A program made the translations under genes and the position numbers. A stretch of 64,000 nucleotides of DNA, from the NCBI RefSeq assembly GCF_032118995.1, contig NC_092650.1:28312501-28376500 (forward strand), written 5' to 3'. Positions within the stretch are counted from its first letter, which is position 1. Each line of letters starts with the position of its first letter. This stretch comes from Asterias amurensis (taxonomy: Eukaryota > Echinodermata > Asteroidea > Forcipulatida > Asteriidae). The notes beneath the pieces are model-generated. The model saw only the letters and a program-made list of their open reading frames with translations, was not told the origin of the DNA and searched no databases. Positions 13,985-26,900 of the stretch are shown here, in pieces.

Positions 13985-15457
13985 GTTTGTCCATTTCAAC
14001 GTAAAACAAAGGCAGCCTACTATACTGTACCAAGAAATAAGATCCTTATTTAGACAAGATAAGTTGGTTCCAAATAATTATGATCTTTGTCTGATTATAC
14101 TTTATATACAAAATAATCTATACTAAGGCGGTTCATCTGTGAAGAAATTATGCTACGCAAATGACAAGTTGGACATCAGAGTTTAGGTCGTTGCGTCTTT
14201 TTCGGATCGTTCTGTATCAGTCTATCCGAGTTTTGCGTTGCAGTTGCATCATGCCAGAGAGTAAGCCCATTTAAAACTCGTGGCTTGTGGACAAAATGGA
14301 TCAACAATGAGCACAAGTCCATTTCCCACTTACCCATTGTATAAAAACATGTTTTTGAGGGAAAGGAAAACATTTGCGTTGGGTAGGCTATCGATCCAAT
14401 GTACGGCGGAAATCCCGCTAGTGTTACGGCCGCTTACATTGCTCTCTCGCGTGTCATTAATGAATTTACGTTTAGACAACTTAAAGGGTTTGTACTGTAA
14501 TAGTGCTTGGGTGAATTCTATCCGTTCGGGTATTTATATTCATAAAGGTCACCTTCAGGTCATTATTATATTTTGCAATGGCGTTGAGTAGATTACAGGC
14601 AGTTTGCCCAATTAGCTCATTAATAATATATATATATGTATACATATATTTATAAATTATCATTTACTTGATTTGATTTGATTGAATTATCATCATTCAC
14701 GATTCATAATAATGTCTATAAACAAGTCAGAGACAGGTGTATCTCATTGAGAACAGGTATCTATAGAGGTGGATCTCGAACCATGGTGGGGTTGGGGTGG
14801 GGGCAGTGACTGGGAAGGGGGGGGGGGTAATTAAGTGTTTTCCACGACACTTTCGTTTGGTGTTTATATATCGACAAACCGCGTTTCACTAACTCGCTAT
14901 CGCTACAAACTTTTCATTATTAACCTTTTTAAAACTGACCCAAAATGTATATGGAAATGTAATTAATTACTTGCAAAACCATTAATAATTGTAGTTGAAT
15001 TATAGGCTGGGGAAATCTACTCGACTGAAAATAAAAGATTAAATGAATGTAACACGATGGCGACAAGACACTGTGCTCAATAAGATTCTGAGACGACGCA
15101 TTATTAATCAGGATTGTGACGTGGCAGCTGATTATGGTTTAATAATTATGCTTTATCCAATACACGTTCTTATTTAAAGAGGTCTAACAATATACGGCCA
15201 AAAGTAACAAGTTAATTACAATACAGGCGGAGCCCTATTTTCGACATATCTAATTAAGTTAATTTTATATACATTAATTTGTCTTTAAACATTAATATTA
15301 TACATAAGAAACACAAGTGTTATAAAGGAATCATTTAAACAACGTGTTAATGTGACCTAAAGAGATTAATACAGAAAGGTGAACACTAAACAGAGTTTTA
15401 AAAATTCAAAAAATTAGTTTACTCACAAATCTTTCTTTAATTTTATTGTTTTTACCC
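13985..15457. other. AT-rich non-coding stretch
   Basis: Contains an AT/TATATA run near 14626-14650 and a G run near 14817-14827. Frames here, including 14280-14591 on the plus strand, resemble no family I know. Confidence 0.4.
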
Positions 15458-15718
15458 TTAAAGGTGTTGTACAGAATCAGTAGGAATAAATACAGCCTTT
15501 TTATCTGTGAAATATTCCCTCTGAAATAAGGTGACAATATTCCAAAAACTGTATCTGAAACCTAGAAAAATGTGCAACAGCTGATTTCAGTTATAACAGC
15601 CAAAATGTGTTTATGCTGAAAATTGTGCATGTTTTTTTCAATTTTTTCCTTCTGACCAAAACAAAGAATTCAACCCAAATTGTCACTAGTTTTAACCAGT
15701 CCTGTACAACATCTTTAA
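15458..15718. mobile_element. Short TIR element (261 bp)
   Basis: Left end TTAAAGGTGTTGTACAG; right end is the complement of TTAAAGATGTTGTACAG, so 16 of 17 terminal bases pair. Non-coding. A TTAAAG terminus is shared with the larger foldback family, but the interior differs. Confidence 0.7.
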
Positions 15719-16590
15719 ACCATGTGTAAGTAGCCAGTCTGTTAGCACTAACTCAATCCAAACTCGGAATAGCGTGTGAGTGATATCACTACTCAAGCAA
15801 ATCTTGTTATTTATTTCCTTTGGCTGCTTTTTGTTACACTTGTATAATGTGTATTGTGTTGTTGTGTTGTCATTTTAGCCTTCGAGAAAGCCTCCGCTAG
15901 AGGTGAAAAGTCACGTCATTCACTAGTGTTGGCAATTATCCCTTACTTGAATTAGGCCTATGTTTCTCCATTTACTCTCAAGACCAATGATAAACCATTG
16001 AAGAAAATATTCATTAAAATTATCTAGTTTCTTTAAAAATACAAATAATTTATTTTAAGAATGTCACTGAAAAAGTGTTAAAAGCAACACGATTACATCA
16101 AATTCAAATTTAAGGATATCATTGTTTATGCACTTATTTCTTAAGAAAAGATCCATCTATAGCTATCAGAATCACATTTTCCCGACAATGCATCAACGTT
16201 TACCAATGTGTTAAAGAACTAACAGCTTTCAACTGTGATGTTTACAAAATGAGTGATGGAAAGAACATGTTGGTTTGTCTAGATGCAAATGGCAATAAGA
16301 ATTAATGTGTAATGGCTAAGGGCCTATACACATAGTGTAAGTTTTCTTAATAAAATATAATCAAGCTCTTCGCCAAAACTATTTCTAGGAGCATTACATG
16401 AAAACAGTAAAATTGAAATGAGAAGAAAAATCTTGTGCAACTATCGCCTTGTCTTATCCTCGAGTAATATGGAATAATACAAGGTTGGTTGATGGTTCTA
16501 TGCCACCATGATGGGCAGTAATTCACCAGCTTTAAGCAATGGTGTGTCTCAGTCCCTGACTATACATATAGTGGTTACAGTACACTCTCC
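15719..16590. other. AT-rich non-coding stretch
   Basis: No coding pattern and no repeat recognised. Confidence 0.4.
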
Positions 16591-16967
16591 TTAAAGCCAT
16601 TGGACACTTTCGGTAAACAGTATTGTCCAAAGGCCCACACTTCGTGAATCACAATTTATATATAAAATAACAAACCTGTGAAAATTTAGGCTCAATCGGT
16701 CATCGGAGTCGGGAGAAAATAACGGGGAAACCCACCCTTGTTTCCGCACGTTTCGCCGTGTGATGGCACGTGTTTAAAATAAATCCGTAATTCTCGATAT
16801 CGAGAATTGATAATTGTTTTAATGTTATCTCAAAAAGTAAAGCATTTCATGGAATAATATTTCAAGAGAAGTCTTTCGCCATTACCTTCTGTAAGCCCTG
16901 TAAGTTATTTGTAAATCTGTGAACTTTTATTTTGTTTTCCTGTTCCGAAAGTGTGTAATGGCTATAA
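16591..16967. mobile_element. Foldback MITE copy C (TTAAAG family)
   Basis: Left end AAAGCCATTGGACACTTTCG; right end CGAAAGTGTGTAATGGCT. A perfect 20-bp palindrome (AATTCTCGATATCGAGAATT) at about 16791-16810. Shares AACAAACCTGTGAAAATTTA and CAATCGGTCATCGG with the other copies. Lies about 300 bases past the KCTD polyadenylation hexamer. Confidence 0.7.
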
Positions 16968-17262
16968 GTACTCTGACTATATTAACGGTAAAATTAACTT
17001 TTAAATAATGTCATGGAACTATTTTAGCAAAGCTGCTGCTATTTTAAAAATTAGTGTTCCCCACCCACTGAAATTCACACTAAAATAACGAATAATGATT
17101 TTGAAAATACCAAAGTTGTTGTCGCCTGAGGCTAGAGGCTAACATACATCAATGCAATTTTACCCCAGCAAAGGGTACTGCATCATTGCATGACCTTTTA
17201 TACGCGTGAACCATGTCCTGCACCAAAGTACGGTCCCATTGTAGTCTATTTAACAATGACAT

Positions 17263-17268
17263 TTTATT
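17263..17268 (-). promoter_or_regulatory. Candidate polyadenylation signal of the KCTD gene
   Basis: AATAAA on the minus strand, about 175 bases past the KCTD stop codon. It is the nearest canonical hexamer downstream. Its use is not shown. Confidence 0.4.
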
Positions 17269-17442
17269 TGGTTGGACTAATTTACGTTGAAATATGTAGA
17301 GACACCACAACGGAGAACTCTGAAAAATGAACACGTACATCTGTTTAACTGGTAACATTAAAGAAAGCAAGAAGGATTTAACGAAACGGCCTCCATTATA
17401 GATACCCAAACCATATCACCTGTCCAAATGTTTTAATCCTCT

Positions 17443-18225
17443 TTAGCATCCGGGAAACTTCCTGCACATGACGTATTCACTGAACTGAGAGCCTTCGATA
17501 CCTCCTCCACTCGAAGCGATAACGATGAAGTTGCAATGAAGCAGACGCTGAAGAACTTGTACTGTATTCAGCTTACAGAACCCATTCAGAGGAAATCGGA
17601 TAACATGGTTGGATTCTTGTGTCCAACCAGCGCTTGTTGAGTTACACATGACACTACCAACCTCTGGGAAGATCTCATGGATGAGGACTTTATCACCACT
17701 CAAGCTTATTCTCTCACCACAATCAGGAGTAGTGTGAACGATGATACACTCATTACCCAACCCATTCTCGGTCTTAATGATCTTCTCTCTTGGCTTAGTA
17801 GTAGACATCTTGTAATTCTCTATTGCCTCTACCATGTCTGTGATTTCATAGAAGCGAGCTTCTTCATAAAGTGCTTCCATCTCGGTGAAGTTGTCTGGGA
17901 GCATGAGGCGAGAGGTTCGCATGAAGTTGAGGATGTAACGGAAGAGATGTCCATCCCTGTCAATGAAGTAATGCTGCTTCAAGCTGTCCAAGACGATGGG
18001 AATCGAACCATTGAACAGCTTCCCGAGTTTGGATTCGGGATAATGTGTCAGGGTCTCCAGAGATGAGGTGTAGATCTGGCCACCAACATCGATGTGAACT
18101 GGAGCATTAAAGCGACTGTTGGGAGCAACACGGGGTAAGCCATGGCTGTGACCCGGCGGGGGCGTACCCGATCCTGAAGGGGTCGGAGACAGGGATGACA
18201 TCGCGGTGGGAGAAATGGTCGGCAT
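17443..18225 (-). CDS. KCTD1/15: BTB/POZ domain protein KCTD1/KCTD15 orthologue
   Basis: A single coding exon of 260 residues. Residues 1-40 are a Pro/Ser/Gly-rich leader. A BTB/T1 tetramerisation domain spans about 41-142 ([56 protein letters not shown]). The KCTD1/15-specific C-terminal domain spans about 158-252 ([45 protein letters not shown]). Vertebrate KCTD1 and KCTD15 repress AP-2 (TFAP2) activity and act in neural-crest and Wnt-related development; that role is inferred here. A splice acceptor (TTTTGCTAG) ends at 18234, so the exon begins at 18233 with the ATG 8 bases in. The protein ends MCRKFPGC and lacks the RIKQEPLD tail (SUMO-type motif) of vertebrate KCTD1/15. A candidate 5' exon lies at 23756-23950. 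Family assignment is firm; KCTD1 cannot be told from KCTD15 because they split in vertebrates. Confidence 0.93.
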   Translation of the reverse strand: MPTISPTAMSSLSPTPSGSGTPPPGHSHGLPRVAPNSRFNAPVHIDVGGQIYTSSLETLTHYPESKLGKLFNGSIPIVLDSLKQHYFIDRDGHLFRYILNFMRTSRLMLPDNFTEMEALYEEARFYEITDMVEAIENYKMSTTKPREKIIKTENGLGNECIIVHTTPDCGERISLSGDKVLIHEIFPEVGSVMCNSTSAGWTQESNHVIRFPLNGFCKLNTVQVLQRLLHCNFIVIASSGGGIEGSQFSEYVMCRKFPGC

Positions 18226-18240
18226 GTACACACCTAGCAA

Positions 18241-19074
18241 AATATCAAAAACAAGATGGAAGATGCTGTCAATAAATTGCTGTGGATTTCACATCAATAT
18301 ATGTTTTTCTTTCGGCAGTTCCTCTGTTTATATGAGCGAGTATGTCACTTTTTACAGAGGGGGCAATTCCCCTTGCAGTCTCGATATATGGTAACGTGGT
18401 CTTGTATGGTTGAAAAACAAGATGGCGTCACCATACCAGCAGTGTCTGATGACTTTTCGATGACGCCACAGTATAAAAATCGTCATGTCAAGAAACATGA
18501 CTTAATAACGCAAGGCTGATCAGAAAAGTGTTTTTACCTACTGACACGGGTATTTATTATTAAGAATTTGACTACACATCTGTCCAACTATTTCCCAAAA
18601 ACTAGTTACAAGACCTCCCGTGTGATTTAACAAGCATCCACAGAGTACATTGTAATCGTAGAGTAGGATCATATAAAGCAAGTCCTTGCTCTATGGATCA
18701 GTACTGCTATGGATACACTACTGCAACCCCAGTTCCCATTCTGTATACACTTCTATACGCCTCGGGCATTATGCAGATTAAGTATTGCATGGTAGTCTAT
18801 GTTACTGATATGATAAGTCATTGATTGAACACACAATTGTTAATATTTGCCATAGTTGTCATCATGGGTTTCGGGGTTCTTTTAAAATTGAAACTTCAAC
18901 ACATTCACAACGAGGGGCAAGCAACAGTCGTACCATTAACGGCGAAAATAATAGCAATAAGCCGGAAAGCCGTAATATAAACACCACCGCAGCTTGAACA
19001 GCGACAACTTAATAAATATAAATAGTCGGTGAAAAAAATATTAATGTTAAAATCCATCTGCAGTAACTCGTTCA
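18241..19074. other. Upstream intron of the KCTD gene (probable)
   Basis: Begins, in transcript sense, after the acceptor at 18234. No coding pattern. If the candidate exon at 23756 is real, everything between is intron, including the CRE array. Confidence 0.35.
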
Positions 19075-19760
19075 AACAAGATCATCATTGCAAAAAAAGT
19101 GACAACAATTCGACAAGAGCAACAGCAACACCAACAAACAAGACAACACCAACTACATCAAGTGACGTCATAGCAGCAGCAACGACACGTGAGTTACATC
19201 ATCAGCTACAACTGCAGCAACATCAGCAGCACCAACAAGACACCTGCAACAACAACACAAACAAACAAGGAAACACCAATAACATCAAGTGACGTCATAA
19301 GCAGTAGCATCGACAAGTGAGTTACATCATCAGCTGCAACAGCAGCAACACCAGCAAGACACCTGCAACAACAGCACAAAAAAAAAAAACACCAATGACA
19401 CCAAGTGACGTCATAAGCAGTAGCATCGACAAGTGAGTTACATCATCAGCTGCAGCAGCAGCAACATCAATAAGACAACTGCAACAACAGCACAAACAAA
19501 CAAGAAAACACCAATGACATCAAGTGACGTCATAAGCAGTAGCATCGACAAGTGAATTACATCATCAGCTGCAGCAGCAGCAACACCAATAAGACAACTG
19601 CAACAGCAACACAAACAAACAAGAGAACATCAAGTGACGTCATAGGCAGAAGCTTCGACAAGTGAGTTACATCAACAACACAACAAGTGAGTTACAACAA
19701 CAACAAACAAGAAAACATCAACAACATCAAGTGACGTCATAGGCAGAAAGTGAGTTACAC
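19075..19760. repeat. ~97-127-bp tandem repeat carrying six perfect CRE palindromes
   Basis: Imperfect CA-rich repeat (ACAAGTGAGTTACATCATC, AGCTGCAGCAGCAGCAACA, CAACAACAGCACAAACAAAC). Each unit contains TCAAGTGACGTCATA. The octamer TGACGTCA starts at 19163, 19290, 19406, 19525, 19635 and 19732. It lies about 1-1.5 kb upstream of the KCTD coding exon, probably in its intron. Confidence 0.9.
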
Positions 19761-22700
19761 CCCCATAAATACAACACCAGCGCATTGACAAACTATAACG
19801 TAATACATGTTGTATCGTGCATAAACAAAATGTAGTATTTTATTTAAAGATGTGCACTTCATGATAACCCAAACACTTCATTTCCTTCCATTCCACTATT
19901 ACCTTTGGTTAGTTAATAAAATCAAAAGGCCATGTAGCAATAGCATATCATACGTTTATCACCAAAGGCTTTCAACTTGTTTCTATTTACGGTTTGTCCA
20001 CGTACTCCCAAAGGTGATAATTATATACCTCATGGTACCCAAATAGTTATTTCAGCCTTTGTCCATGTTGACAACCAGCGGGATTTACAGCGGGCGTGAT
20101 AGTCGGCCAGCTGTCCTGAATTTATGGTATCAACAGCTAGCTTCAAACCATGTTAGCCTGCAACTAAACCAGCAGTTAGAAAAACGCAAAGAGGAGAAAA
20201 AAAGGAAACTGTTGCCAGATGTCGGACTTGGACAACTTCATTGTCTTGGTACAAAGCGGTAGGGTAACAGACTAGTCTGCGACCCACCCTGGCAAACAAG
20301 GTGCGAGCGGGACTGTTAACTGACACCCTCTAAGACCCCTAGGGGGTAGCCGGGGAGGGAATACGCCATGGTAGCGTGGCGGGTAAGCAAAGACGAACAA
20401 GTTGGCCTCCGTCAAAAGAGTTATTTGAAAGAATACTATATGAGTGTATACAGGAGTCACGCGTCGTGCTACACGATCTGCTTGCCTTGGAAAATTAGGG
20501 CGAGCTCAGTCTATACATCTAAGAACATTGAGGCTTTAGCCGACAAGAAAGAATTGGTTTACACAAATGAATAATATCCATTGATCTGAATAGAAGGATT
20601 TGCAAGTAGAATCAGCATCAAATGCCTTTGATTGAACTGAAAATAGCGACAGATTGTTAATTACTATACACCAGCGTTTTCTGACTCCTGACTCGTTTTA
20701 GATAGCTCAGTTTTCTTCGTCGAATGTTTTAAAGTAAATTTCAATCAAATGGTTGGTCGTATGTCATCATATGTCGTGAAATCATCAATCAATTATCAAT
20801 TTGACCAATCAGTGTAAATCAGTAAAATCAATATTGATCTTTGTGGGCTCAAATTAGGCGCAGCTTGGTCCACAATGACATTTATGGAACCAAATAGGTC
20901 TTTAACAAGGTCCAAGGTGACATTCATTCGTCCACATTGGTATGTTACAATACGGCATTCATGCATCCAAAATGGTTTTCAATTTGGTCCCAAATGATAT
21001 TCATGAGTTCAATAAATTAGTCTTCAATTTGGCCCAATGTAAAATTCATACATCAAATAAATTGGTCCAAATTGACACCATGCCTTCAAGTTGTGTACCA
21101 TGATAACAGTCAAAGCGTACATTGTAAAAGGTTTGTTCCAGTATGGCTAATTAAACTTATGTGCCCACTCTATGGTACATGTCCATTTTAAGATTATGGT
21201 AGGTAACTTATCTTATAACTGGAAGGTTTTCATGTGGCACTCTTTGAATTAACAAATCCTGAATAACAATGAGTAAGATCCACAAAAACTAGTTTTGAAA
21301 AATGATCGCAACAGCTATCTATATACGAGCATTTTCCAAAATTTGTTTGTTGTGATTTTTACAATTTATTAAATTTTTATTTTATTTTGTATAAGGTTTT
21401 ATTTTATTGTGTAATGGTTGTTGGAACCAAAGTGTGGATATTACAACCAAACTCAAACGGAGCGGTAAAAAGACACAAAACTAACCATTCATCATCAACA
21501 GACTGTGAGGATTATAGTTTGTCTCCATCGATAAAACCAAAGTCACGAGCAAATTCAGTTTTTAAAAAACCTTGCAAGAGATCTCCCAAAATATTTGAAA
21601 ATCAGCGTTGAACGAACGAATTGGCGAATGAACGATGAAACGAATCAAATAGTATCAGTTCTCTTCGGTTTCACAAGACTCTTCGGATTCAAGAAGTTTT
21701 GTTTGCGTATAGAAACTATTCCTTAAAGGTGATGTATACAAAATAATAGTACTAAAAAATGACTTGGTATATTGAAGCACTGCAGCTATTGATAATGTTT
21801 GACATTTTTATAAACAATTCCCTTCAAAGGAAATATGATTTTAGAGATATAACAAATTCAAAAAGTTCAATATGAGAAACGTTTCATGAATGAAACCTTT
21901 CTCATATTGTTATTTCGGTTTCTTTCCCGAGTGGACTAAGCCGCTCAATGTTCAGTGACATCTCAATATTCGATGATATCAGAACGCTATCATCTTTACT
22001 AATGAAATTTTCACAGCTTACTTTTATCTATCTACCTTTATATATCAATCGAATGGTTCCCATAACCATGGAGGATGACCAACTTTGCCTTTAACGAGGC
22101 TTTCTGTAATATAGTCAAAATCTGCCAAACGTGTTGCACAAACCATAGGGCACTGCGGCACAAACCAATAAGTAGGACGACATCTCCCCTTTAATACACT
22201 AAGTGCTTTGTTCTACATTGTGGTACACGACCTTTCACTGCAGTAATCAATGGAATAAGATAACGCCATCAGAGATTGTTTGAACATTGTCAACTTATTT
22301 AGCAATTTGAACCAATTACAAACCGTCTAAATATCCACGGTGCCATTAATTACCCGTGTGATTTGGTGAGACATTGGTTGTTGTCATACCGACTATGAAA
22401 AAATATTTTGATGTACAAAACAATATTCCCTGGTTGTCCTGTAACACCCAACAAAATGTGTACACTCATACGAAACATGCAAATCACCAAGACAGGAATG
22501 TGTGCGGGGGGGGGGGGGGGGGTGGTACAGTGTGGTGTCAAGGATGGTTTTCCCTTTCACACTATTTGCGGTGGTGACTTTCACCGTCTATGCGTGCATG
22601 GTTCATTACCGTGTAAACAAACAGCAGTGGGTGTTAAAGTTAGCGGACATAATCTATGAAAGATTGTGTCATAGCACAAGGCTTCATCCATGTTTAGATA

Positions 22701-23755
22701 TATTATAAGGGGCACTACATAAACAATTCTAACAATAACTATTTGTCATGATTCGATACAATTTTAAAGTATTAAATCTGAATTAATCATTTGGAATACT
22801 AACAACCAAAGTGAATAAAACGATATGCGCAGTTTGCAAATAGTGCGTCTCTTTTTTGATACATTATTTTGTAACGGACATTTTGCAATTGTGTCTGATC
22901 GCTTTAAACAATAAATCACCATTATGAAGCAATCAGTCAACAATAGAACGTATTCTAGTTCACATAAATGCGTCTATAAATCGAAATTGACAAGCGTCAC
23001 AATCACACAGAACAATGACAAACATCACAATGACATATTGACAACGTCATACTGATATAAAAAGTGAATCTTTTTCAAATAGATATCAGTTCCGCCAATT
23101 CAAAGAGAGCCGTTGAACAACACGTGTATATTCTTGCGCTTGCGACATCATGATGTTCAATACAATAATAAGTAAACGATCATTGAAGTCGCGCCATTTA
23201 TCGACAATACCACAATGATTTAGCTTGACTTTGACAACGAAACAGCAGTCAAAAAGTCACACAATTGGCCTTTTCATGTTCACTTCTATATCGATAACAC
23301 ACGTGTATGCGACATGATTATTACATGTAAAGTACCATTGGACTTAAATGTACTGCCATCTCACACACACAATGTACACTATTTGTGCACGCGTGTTGGG
23401 TATACAATGGACCTAAACCATAAGTAGTCTGTGTAAGAGTGAAATGTTACAATATCATGACAAACTAAAGGAAACACGACAGGCAAAAACGACTAGATAC
23501 GGCAATAACAAACGACAAATGGTTCCGACTTTGAAACAATAATGCTTTGTAACACACATAGTCTGCATTGCATGAAGCCCCTATAACGTTGTTGTATAAA
23601 GCTCACAGTCACGCCATGACTACTGTGCGAATTTGCCATGCTTTCAACAACTACACATACGCTGTTTACCTCTTAAAAAATGGACGGTTCTGTAGGGGGT
23701 AAATCGGTCGTCGCCGCTCCCCAAAACTACGGTCCCCGCTACCATAGGCACTTAC
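19761..23755. other. Non-coding stretch, probably KCTD intron
   Basis: Contains a diverged tandem repeat at about 20868-21085 (recurring TTGGTCC/TTTGGTCCCAA-ATGACATTCAT phrases, roughly five copies) and an 18-base G run near 22505-22522. A partial TTAAAG-type element may start at 21724 with an internal hairpin (ATGAGAAACG/TTTCTCAT) at about 21870-21907. No genes recognised. Confidence 0.4.
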
Positions 23756-23950
23756 CTTTCGTTGGATCCACGTTTTAGCGCACTCAAGCTCCAAAAACCA
23801 TGGTAAACTGGAGGAAATCGGTGCAAAAACTGCCGTGTGAGGCTTGTGGAACGATGGCGACGATGAAAATAGTGCGCCGATGGCAACCAAAAGTGCTGGC
23901 GGGCATCACGCGCTATTCAAACCTCGCGAGATGTGACATAATTACAAAAG
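23756..23950 (-). other. Candidate 5' non-coding exon and promoter of the KCTD gene
   Basis: A GC- and CpG-richer island in AT-rich surroundings. On the minus strand a perfect donor, CGAAAG|GTAAGT, ends the putative exon at 23756. A TCGCGAGA motif (BANP/ZBTB33-type core promoter element) sits at 23931-23924. In the frame needed to join the KCTD exon at 18233 there is an in-frame TAA 12 bases before the donor, so this exon would be 5' UTR and the ATG at 18225 the start. The 5' boundary is a guess, and no other minus-strand gene between here and KCTD competes for it. Confidence 0.3.
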
Positions 23951-26900
23951 TTGCCTCAGGGTATGCCTGTTCCTTTTCTTACGGCAAACAACAATACACA
24001 CACTGCAGTTGTTGCTTATATTAAAGTGTATAGGCTTACAGTCCGGAGGTAAAGGGTTGGTTGGTGACGAATATTTTCTCTCAAAGTTCCTTTTGATTTT
24101 GTTCCCGAAAACTAGACAGGTTGGACGTGCCTTAAAGGTAAGGAACAGGATGTTGGAAGGATTGGTGTGTTCTCCCGAGGATGGTAAACGAGGCAGGCAC
24201 TGGCCCCTTGCGGTGACTGGTGAGGTAGTAGACTGGTGGTTGCACGGCCGGGTAGGAGTCCGGGGACATAACAGCTTCACGTTGCATGTATAGAACATGG
24301 CTGTGGGAATCGTGCTTATGAAGCCGTGGTCCATTCATTGCTTCAATGCTCCTTCTCTCTACGCTTGATTGGTGCCTACGGGCTATCTGCAGGTCACTCA
24401 CAGGGACTATACAGCCAGGGATGTTGGAAGGCTTGAATATTTCACAGCGGATTTGGCCGCAGGGAGAATCGGTAAAAGGACAGACCAAAAGAAAGCCTTC
24501 ACTTGTCCGGCATTTTTTTTAACGCTCTCTCCCTCTCAATCCCAAATGGAGAGCGTGTAAAAGCAAGGAACTTTGTTTTTTCTACACAGCGCCCCCGCCA
24601 AGTCGACTATGCATGTATCTATATCCCTATGTTTCTTAGCTTCATTTTGGGGGAAACGACAACCCTTGGGACATTGAAGACTTCTTATACAAATCAGCAG
24701 ACATAACACGTAATGAGGCGGGTCACTTAAATGCATGGCTTGCAATTTATGAATCAATAACCAATTATTGATTGGGGTGGAATGGTTAGAAAAGATAAAA
24801 ACGTGTATTGTGTGATTTCAATTCAGTGCACATGTTGACGTTTGCAACACTTAGGTGGGAGGGATGAGCATCCCAGAAATAAAATCCCCCGGGTGTGATA
24901 TTTTTTTTTAGACAATAAATAGTTTCGATTCATTAAAGAAGTTAGCTTTAATGGGTGATTACAATAAATTCACACATCTCTGAAGTGAGGTACTATATTG
25001 ACAGTAGAGCCCGATGGAGGTATTACTGATACCTCCATACGGGGATTCCACACTGGACCCTGGATAGGGTCCTTGGTTAATTCTTAATGGATCATTATAA
25101 TAGAGAAACTGGACTCCAGGCTGAAGGAGTCTGGTCAATTTGTAACGGACTCTGGTCCTTGAGCGGGATTCAGGCCAAGGAATAAAGAAGATAAGAAGAT
25201 ATTTAGGGATTTCGGGCCTGGTGGTGAGATATCCTGCAGTGGATTGTTTCGAGATTGGTCATTGGACGAAAGGATAGATTGGGGATGCCATAGTTATTGA
25301 CCAATGGGTGTCGGGTGACTGTAAAGGGTGCGTATTAGTGTTGCCATCAGGGTGGAGTCATGGTCAATGGATGCATTATAGGGATGTAATATCCAGCTAC
25401 ATGTTATGGTCCTTGACATAATCGTCATGTCAAGGTATCAGTGTGTAGGCTCTATAATTGGATAGCCTGATGAGTGGGGAACTTTGGCAAGAAACAGGCA
25501 TTGGTTTGTAGGCTACCTGGGCATTGAAGGTTAACAAGACGTCTGGCCCGGGCTGCTAGGTATATCAGCCATAGTGGACCATCGCACATCGCTTCTAGGT
25601 TTTGGTCTGTGCTTATTTTACGAAGAGCAAAGATGAGCCAAACTAAAAGTTGCACCTGGATGATTGACATTAAAAGCGACGGCATTGTGTTACTGAATAA
25701 TGCAAAGGATTGGTAACTTCGTTAATGAGGAAAGAATACTTTTTGAAAAGGAGTTGAAGACGCGTTTGAAACGGCCAGTAGTGAGACCACGATGAGGTTT
25801 ATATGGGTGGTTACTTTGGGATAACTCGACCAGGAGTTTGTCTTGTGACGCACTGATGTTCATTTTACAGAGTACAACAAGAGGAGGAAGTACACAATGC
25901 ACTTCTAACCTTTCGGGACTTTTTGCGCGAAATTTTGCCCAATCATTGACGAGAGTTTTAAAAATTAAATAATTGCATCGACTACCGGCATCCATGTGTC
26001 TGGATTGAATTAAGAGCTTTAAGGCGTCGTCAAAGTAACTCCAATATGAGGAATGTTATTCTCAGATGAACAAAAAGTTGAAATGTGGTCTCAATGGCTA
26101 TTTCTAATGCCATTTTGAGAACAAAATAGCTTCAAACCCACGTTTGAAAACGGCATTGATTGTGATCGAAACTTTTCAATCCTTAAAAAAACTTATCAAT
26201 AGCAAAGAAAACATTTCTCATTATCATGAAATTAATGCACATGGATTGTTACAAAACGTTGAAGTACAAATATAACTAATATTACACTGTCAAAGTGGTT
26301 CAAGTTTAAGTGACAGGTTAAAACGATATTAAATATTGAAACAGTGTTGAGTTGTGTCGAAACTACACCTGCTTTTACAGATCGGTTTACCTCAGACACT
26401 GAGATGTCTTCTATATTACATAAACTGCCAGATCCATCAAAAATGAAATTTCAAATCATCCTTTTTGATAATTGCACTGAGTCGGACTGGTCTCTTTTAG
26501 TGACTATTTATGATATAAATCGCTTCAGTTCCTGTAGACCAGCGATTTGGGATCGAACGTCTTTGATGTGAAATGACATTAGTAAAAGTAAACTCTCCCC
26601 ATACCAAACAATCGAGGGTTTCGAAATTAAATGGATGAACGTTTTAGGTTGCTATTTTTATATTCTTCTCGATCAGTCGGAAAAAGCCGGCACTTTGGCG
26701 AGACATGGCTCAAGCAGTGATCCAGAACTATTGTAGTTATTACATTTTGTCATCCCTTCTTATGTTTTTCTCTTCTGGGTGAAATAGTGGAAAGAATTGG
26801 AAAAGATGCTGCAGGGATTGTGAGGAAACCGTAAGATTAATATCCCTTTAAATTCACTGATTCTCTGTGCGCCGGTAAATATACACTATAGAAATGACCT

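Noticed and set aside
17677..18066. A 129-codon plus-strand frame opposite KCTD
   Set aside because: It is an antisense shadow of the conserved BTB coding exon.
24221..24231. TGAGGTAGTAG, identical to the first 11 bases of let-7
   Set aside because: The match stops after 11 bases and I see no complementary star arm nearby that would form a hairpin.
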